Source: Roseiarcus sp963726105
GTDB taxonomy: Bacteria > Pseudomonadota > Alphaproteobacteria > Rhizobiales > Beijerinckiaceae
NCBI GenBank assembly: GCA_963726105.1
Contig: CAVSBJ010000024.1
Location: 372,001-436,000, forward strand
DNA: 64,000 bases
Direction: 5' to 3'
The translations under genes and the position numbers were made by a program. The notes under the pieces are model-generated. The model did no database searches and had not been told where the DNA came from. It was given only the letters and a program-made list of their open reading frames with translations. Numbering within the stretch: the first letter of the stretch is position 1; each line of letters opens with the position of its first letter. Of the stretch, positions 60,254 to 64,000 are shown piece by piece.

Positions 60254-63067
60254 ATGCTCGGCGCGCTTAAGTTCGACACCGTGATGAAGCGGGTCTTTGG
60301 CTCGTCCAACGACCGCCGCCTCAAGGGCTACCGGCCCATGGTCGCCGCCATCAATGCGCTGGAGCCCGAATTCGAGGCCCTGACCGACGATCAACTGCGC
60401 GCGAAGACAGAGGAATTGCGGGCTGAGCTCAAGGCCGGCAAGACGCTCGACGATCTCATTCCGCCCGCTTTCGCCGCCGTGCGCGAAGCCGCCAAGCGGA
60501 CGCTCAAGCAGCGCCACTTCGATGTCCAGCTTATGGGCGGCCTCGTGCTGCATGAGGGCGCGATCGCCGAAATGCGCACCGGCGAGGGCAAGACGCTGGT
60601 CGCCACGACCGCCGTTTATCTCAATGCACTCGCCGGAGAGGGCGTCCACGTCGTCACTGTGAACGACTACCTTGCGCGCCGCGACTCCGAGTGGATGGGT
60701 CAGATTTACCAGTTCCTCGGCATGACCGTCGGCGTCATCGTCCATGGCCTTGACGACGATCAGCGCCGACAGGCCTACGCCGCCGACGTGACCTACGGCA
60801 CGAACAACGAGTTCGGTTTCGACTACCTGCGCGACAACATGAAATATGACATGGCGCAGATGGTCCAGCGTGGCCACGCGTTCGCCATCGTCGACGAGGT
60901 CAATTCGATCCTGGTTGACGAGGCGCGCACTCCGCTCATCATCTCGGGCCCCTCCGAAGACCGCTCCGGTCTTTACGTTGCGGTCAATGCGATTATCCCC
61001 GAGCTCGCTCGCGAGGAATTCGAGCTCGATGAGAAGCAGCGTACGGTCAATCTGACCGACGCGGGGAACGAGCACGCGGAAGCCCTGCTGCGCGCGGCCG
61101 GCGTGATGAAGGAAGGGTCGCTGTACGAGGCGTCGAACGCCACCCTCGTCCACCACTTGAACCAGGCGGCCCGGGCTCACAAGCTGTTCCAACGCGACAA
61201 GGATTACATCGTCCGCAACGACGAGGTTGTGATCGTCGATGAGTTCACCGGCCGCATGATGCCGGGTCGGCGATACTCGGAAGGGCTGCATCAGGCGCTC
61301 GAAGCGAAGGAGGGGGTGACTGTCCAGCCTGAGAACGTCACGCTGGCCTCGATCACCTTTCAAAACTATTTCCGTCTCTACAAGAAGCTCGCCGGAATGA
61401 CCGGCACGGCCTCGACCGAGGCCGACGAATTCGCAGAGATCTACAAGCTCGTCGTCGTCGAGATTCCGACGCACCGGCCGATCTCGCGTCTTGACGAGGA
61501 TGATGAAGTCTACCGCACCACGGACGAAAAGATGCGCGCCATCGTCCGCGAGATCGAAGACGCCAACGCCAAATTGCAGCCGATGCTGGTCGGCACGACG
61601 TCGATTGAAAAATCCGAGCAGCTTGGCGATGTGCTTGAACGGCAAGGGTACAAGAAGATTGATTTCACCAAGCCTGACGCTTTGACGGCGCTCTACGCCG
61701 CCGCGCGCGCCGGCAAGCCGTCAAAGAATTTTGCGATCCTGAACGCCCGCCACCACGAGCAGGAAGCCTTTATCGTCGCGGAAGCGGGGGTCCCCGGCGC
61801 GATCACGATCGCGACCAACATGGCGGGACGTGGCACCGATATTCAGCTCGGAGGCAATGTCGAGATGCGGGTCCGGCAGGAGATTGACCCCGCTGCGCCG
61901 CAAGGGCAGCGCGAGGCCCATGAGGCGGCGATCCGGGCGGAAGTGGCGGCCTTCAAACAGAAGGCGATCGACGCTGGCGGCCTCTACATTGTCGGCACGG
62001 AGCGGCACGAAAGTCGTCGCATCGATAATCAGCTGCGCGGCCGATCTGGCCGTCAGGGGGATCCGGGACGGTCAAAGTTTTACCTGTCGCTGCAAGACGA
62101 TCTCATGCGCATCTTCGGAGCGGAGCGCATGGACGCGATGCTCAAGCGTCTCGGCCTCAAAGAGGACGAAGCGATTGTCCATCCCTGGATCAATAAGGCG
62201 CTCGAGAAGGCGCAGCAGAAGGTCGAAGCGCGCAATTTCGACATGCGCAAGAACATTCTCAAATTTGACAATGTGATGAACGACCAGCGCAAGGTCATAT
62301 TCGAGGACCGGCGCAGAATGATGGCGTCGGAATCGCTCGAGTCGACGATCGAGGATATGCGCACCGGCGTCATTGACGACATCGTCGCCAAACATATCCC
62401 GCACGACGCTTATCCCGAGGCCTGGGACATTGCCGGGCTAAAGAGTGAGGTCACGAATAAGCTGAGCCTCGATCTCCCGGTCGACGATTGGGCCAAGGAA
62501 GAGGGCATTGCCGACGAAGAGGTCGCGGCCAGGCTCCACAAGGCGGCCGAGGACGCCTACGCGCAGCGGATTGAGCGCAACACGCCCGAGGTCATGCGGT
62601 ACATCGAAAAGCAGGTTATACTGCAGTCGCTTGATCATTTGTGGCGCGAGCATCTCGTCACGCTCGATCATCTACGCCAGGTCATCGGCTGGCGTGGCAT
62701 GGCGCAGCGCGATCCCTTGAACGAGTACAAATCTGAAGCTTTCGACTTGTTCCGAGAATTGATCACTCAGTGGCACGAAGGCGTGATCGCGCAAATCTCG
62801 CGGGTCGAGGTGCGGTTCCAGCAACCGGAGCCGGAGCCGCCTCCGATGCAATATCAACATATCGATCCCGCCACCGGCGAAAACGAATATACATTTGCTC
62901 CCCTCGCCGCGTCAGCGGAAGCAGGTCTTTTGACGGCGACGGCGGCCGTGGCCGAGGTCGATCGCGACCCGAAAAATCCCGCAACCTGGGGCCGGGTCGG
63001 TCGAAACGAACAGTGCCCGTGCGGATCAGGCAAGAAATTCAAACACTGCCACGGCCAGGTCGCTTGA
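60254..63067 (+). CDS. secA: Preprotein translocase motor ATPase SecA
   Basis: 937 residues. Walker A MRTGEGKTLVATT at about 105, DEAD-box motor residues (FAIVDEVNSILVDEARTPLI), preprotein-crosslinking domain, second nucleotide-binding fold (TIATNMAGRGTDIQLGGNVE), helical scaffold/wing domains and a C-terminal SEC-C zinc motif CPCGSGKKFKHCHG. It drives Sec-dependent export through SecYEG. ATG 60254 follows GGAAAGGTCGAAA. The stop overlaps the prmC start. Confidence 0.98.
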   Translation: MLGALKFDTVMKRVFGSSNDRRLKGYRPMVAAINALEPEFEALTDDQLRAKTEELRAELKAGKTLDDLIPPAFAAVREAAKRTLKQRHFDVQLMGGLVLHEGAIAEMRTGEGKTLVATTAVYLNALAGEGVHVVTVNDYLARRDSEWMGQIYQFLGMTVGVIVHGLDDDQRRQAYAADVTYGTNNEFGFDYLRDNMKYDMAQMVQRGHAFAIVDEVNSILVDEARTPLIISGPSEDRSGLYVAVNAIIPELAREEFELDEKQRTVNLTDAGNEHAEALLRAAGVMKEGSLYEASNATLVHHLNQAARAHKLFQRDKDYIVRNDEVVIVDEFTGRMMPGRRYSEGLHQALEAKEGVTVQPENVTLASITFQNYFRLYKKLAGMTGTASTEADEFAEIYKLVVVEIPTHRPISRLDEDDEVYRTTDEKMRAIVREIEDANAKLQPMLVGTTSIEKSEQLGDVLERQGYKKIDFTKPDALTALYAAARAGKPSKNFAILNARHHEQEAFIVAEAGVPGAITIATNMAGRGTDIQLGGNVEMRVRQEIDPAAPQGQREAHEAAIRAEVAAFKQKAIDAGGLYIVGTERHESRRIDNQLRGRSGRQGDPGRSKFYLSLQDDLMRIFGAERMDAMLKRLGLKEDEAIVHPWINKALEKAQQKVEARNFDMRKNILKFDNVMNDQRKVIFEDRRRMMASESLESTIEDMRTGVIDDIVAKHIPHDAYPEAWDIAGLKSEVTNKLSLDLPVDDWAKEEGIADEEVAARLHKAAEDAYAQRIERNTPEVMRYIEKQVILQSLDHLWREHLVTLDHLRQVIGWRGMAQRDPLNEYKSEAFDLFRELITQWHEGVIAQISRVEVRFQQPEPEPPPMQYQHIDPATGENEYTFAPLAASAEAGLLTATAAVAEVDRDPKNPATWGRVGRNEQCPCGSGKKFKHCHGQVA

Positions 63068-63945
63068 CGAACGGCCTCAATCTTGAGGCTTCCACTGCTC
63101 GCGCCGAGGCCCTCGCGAGCCTCGAGAAAGCTTTCAAGACCTGCGGAATTGAAAACCCGGAGCGCGAGGCGCGCATCAGCCTCTGCGCCGGCTCAGGCCT
63201 CTCGCCTGCCGCATTGATCGTCGACCCGCGGAAGCCGCTCGGGTCCGTGGCCTGGAAGGTTCAGGAGGTCGCTGCGCGGCGAGTAGTCGGAGAACCGTTG
63301 TCCAGGATCGTGGGAAAACGTGAATTCTGGGGTCTCTCATTCGCCGTTACGCCCCATGTGCTGGACCCGCGACCCGAAACGGAGACGATCGTCGAAGCGG
63401 CGCTTTCGATCTTGAGCAACCGTCGCAAGGACCCAGTGCGTATCCTCGACCTCGGCGTTGGCTCCGGCGCGTTGTTGTGCGCCCTGTTGACCGAATTCGG
63501 CGCCGCGCGCGGCATTGGTGTCGATATTGCATCCGAGGCCGCCGACGTCGCCCGGGGTAACCTTCAGGCGTGCGGCTTGTCTTTCAGGGCCGAGATCCGA
63601 GTCGGGGACTGGACGAGCGGCTTCGAAGGGCGATTTGACCTGATCGTCTCGAACCCGCCCTACATTCCGACCGCTGACCTCGCGGGACTGCCGCGCGAGG
63701 TTCGCGACTTCGATCCTTGGCTCGCGCTGGACGGCGGAATTGACGGACTGGCCGCCTATCGACGAATCCTGCCGGAGTCGAGGCGCTTGCTTGCTCCGGA
63801 CGGTTGGCTGCTCGTCGAACTCGGCGCCGGCCAAGCGAGCGACGTGGCTGCGATCGCGACCCGATGTGGCTTTACCGGCGTCAGGACCTACCAGGATCTT
63901 GCCGGCGTCGATCGCGTCCTGGCCGTTCGGCCGCAAGCAGTCTGA
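63064..63945 (+). CDS. prmC: Peptide chain release factor N5-glutamine methyltransferase
   Basis: 293 residues from TTG 63064, which overlaps the secA stop (TTGA); a longer in-frame start would lie inside secA. N-terminal helical domain (1-70), GEPLSRIVGKREFWGLSF, SAM-binding VRILDLGVGSGALLCALL at about 120, and the catalytic NPPY motif (LIVSNPPYIPTADL) at about 195. It methylates the GGQ glutamine of RF1/RF2. The remaining 55 bases of the window are noncoding. Confidence 0.93.
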   Translation: MTNGLNLEASTARAEALASLEKAFKTCGIENPEREARISLCAGSGLSPAALIVDPRKPLGSVAWKVQEVAARRVVGEPLSRIVGKREFWGLSFAVTPHVLDPRPETETIVEAALSILSNRRKDPVRILDLGVGSGALLCALLTEFGAARGIGVDIASEAADVARGNLQACGLSFRAEIRVGDWTSGFEGRFDLIVSNPPYIPTADLAGLPREVRDFDPWLALDGGIDGLAAYRRILPESRRLLAPDGWLLVELGAGQASDVAAIATRCGFTGVRTYQDLAGVDRVLAVRPQAV

Positions 63946-64000
63946 TTGGAGCCATGCGGCCATAAAACCGATGCGGCGCGGCCTTAGAAATGGAAGACGT

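Overview
The window is high-GC chromosomal DNA from an alphaproteobacterium, most likely of the order Hyphomicrobiales (Rhizobiales). Supporting signs are the cell-cycle regulator ctrA next to fliJ, a three-gene proton-translocating transhydrogenase (pntAA-pntAB-pntB), an error-prone polymerase dnaE2 under a GTTC-N7-GTTC LexA box, GANTC (CcrM-type) sites crowded upstream of ctrA, and a ROSE-like leader on hsp20. I cannot name the genus. No rRNA, tRNA or CRISPR array was recognised.

Layout. 1-5.1 kb is an insertion-sequence graveyard: an apparently intact IS66-family element (cut by the window edge) sits inside a decayed second IS66 copy, followed by scraps of IS21 and IS630 transposases. 5.3-14.3 kb holds an EamA exporter, a VapBC module with a perfect 18-bp operator-like palindrome, dnaE2 with an in-frame repeat insertion, a nucleoside hydrolase, a MATE exporter and an alpha/beta hydrolase that has lost its nucleophile. 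14.3-27.1 kb is core metabolism and cell cycle: pntB/AB/AA, fliJ, ctrA, gltD/gltB and threonine aldolase. 27-29 kb has a secreted proline-rich protein, hsp20 and a META-domain protein. A broken IS481 element follows.

30.4-32.5 kb is the most striking locus: a photoactive yellow protein (PYP) gene followed 4 bp later by a PAS-PAS-GGDEF diguanylate cyclase, and then a frameshifted NUDIX gene whose start overlaps the cyclase stop. It looks like a compact blue-light to cyclic-di-GMP operon. 32.7-42.8 kb has a cyclase-like/SRPBCC fusion, alaS, an IS110 remnant with dispersed repeats, an RND efflux pair and a PsiF-like protein.

42.9-58.6 kb is a transport and catabolism island. It has an ABC sugar-type importer (two permeases and a binding protein, no ATPase), an SMP-30 family lactonase, a SoxC/SoxD-like molybdenum sulfite dehydrogenase with its cytochrome, and a long plus-strand run: exported alpha/beta hydrolase, PaaK-like aryl-CoA ligase, DpgC-like cofactor-independent dioxygenase, a TRAP transporter (P, Q, M) and an IlvD/Edd-family dehydratase. 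The ligase-dioxygenase pair predicts conversion of an arylacetate to an arylglyoxylate via its CoA thioester, with the TRAP system as the likely importer. 59-64 kb returns to housekeeping: mutM, secA and prmC, with a candidate small gene cassette just before mutM.
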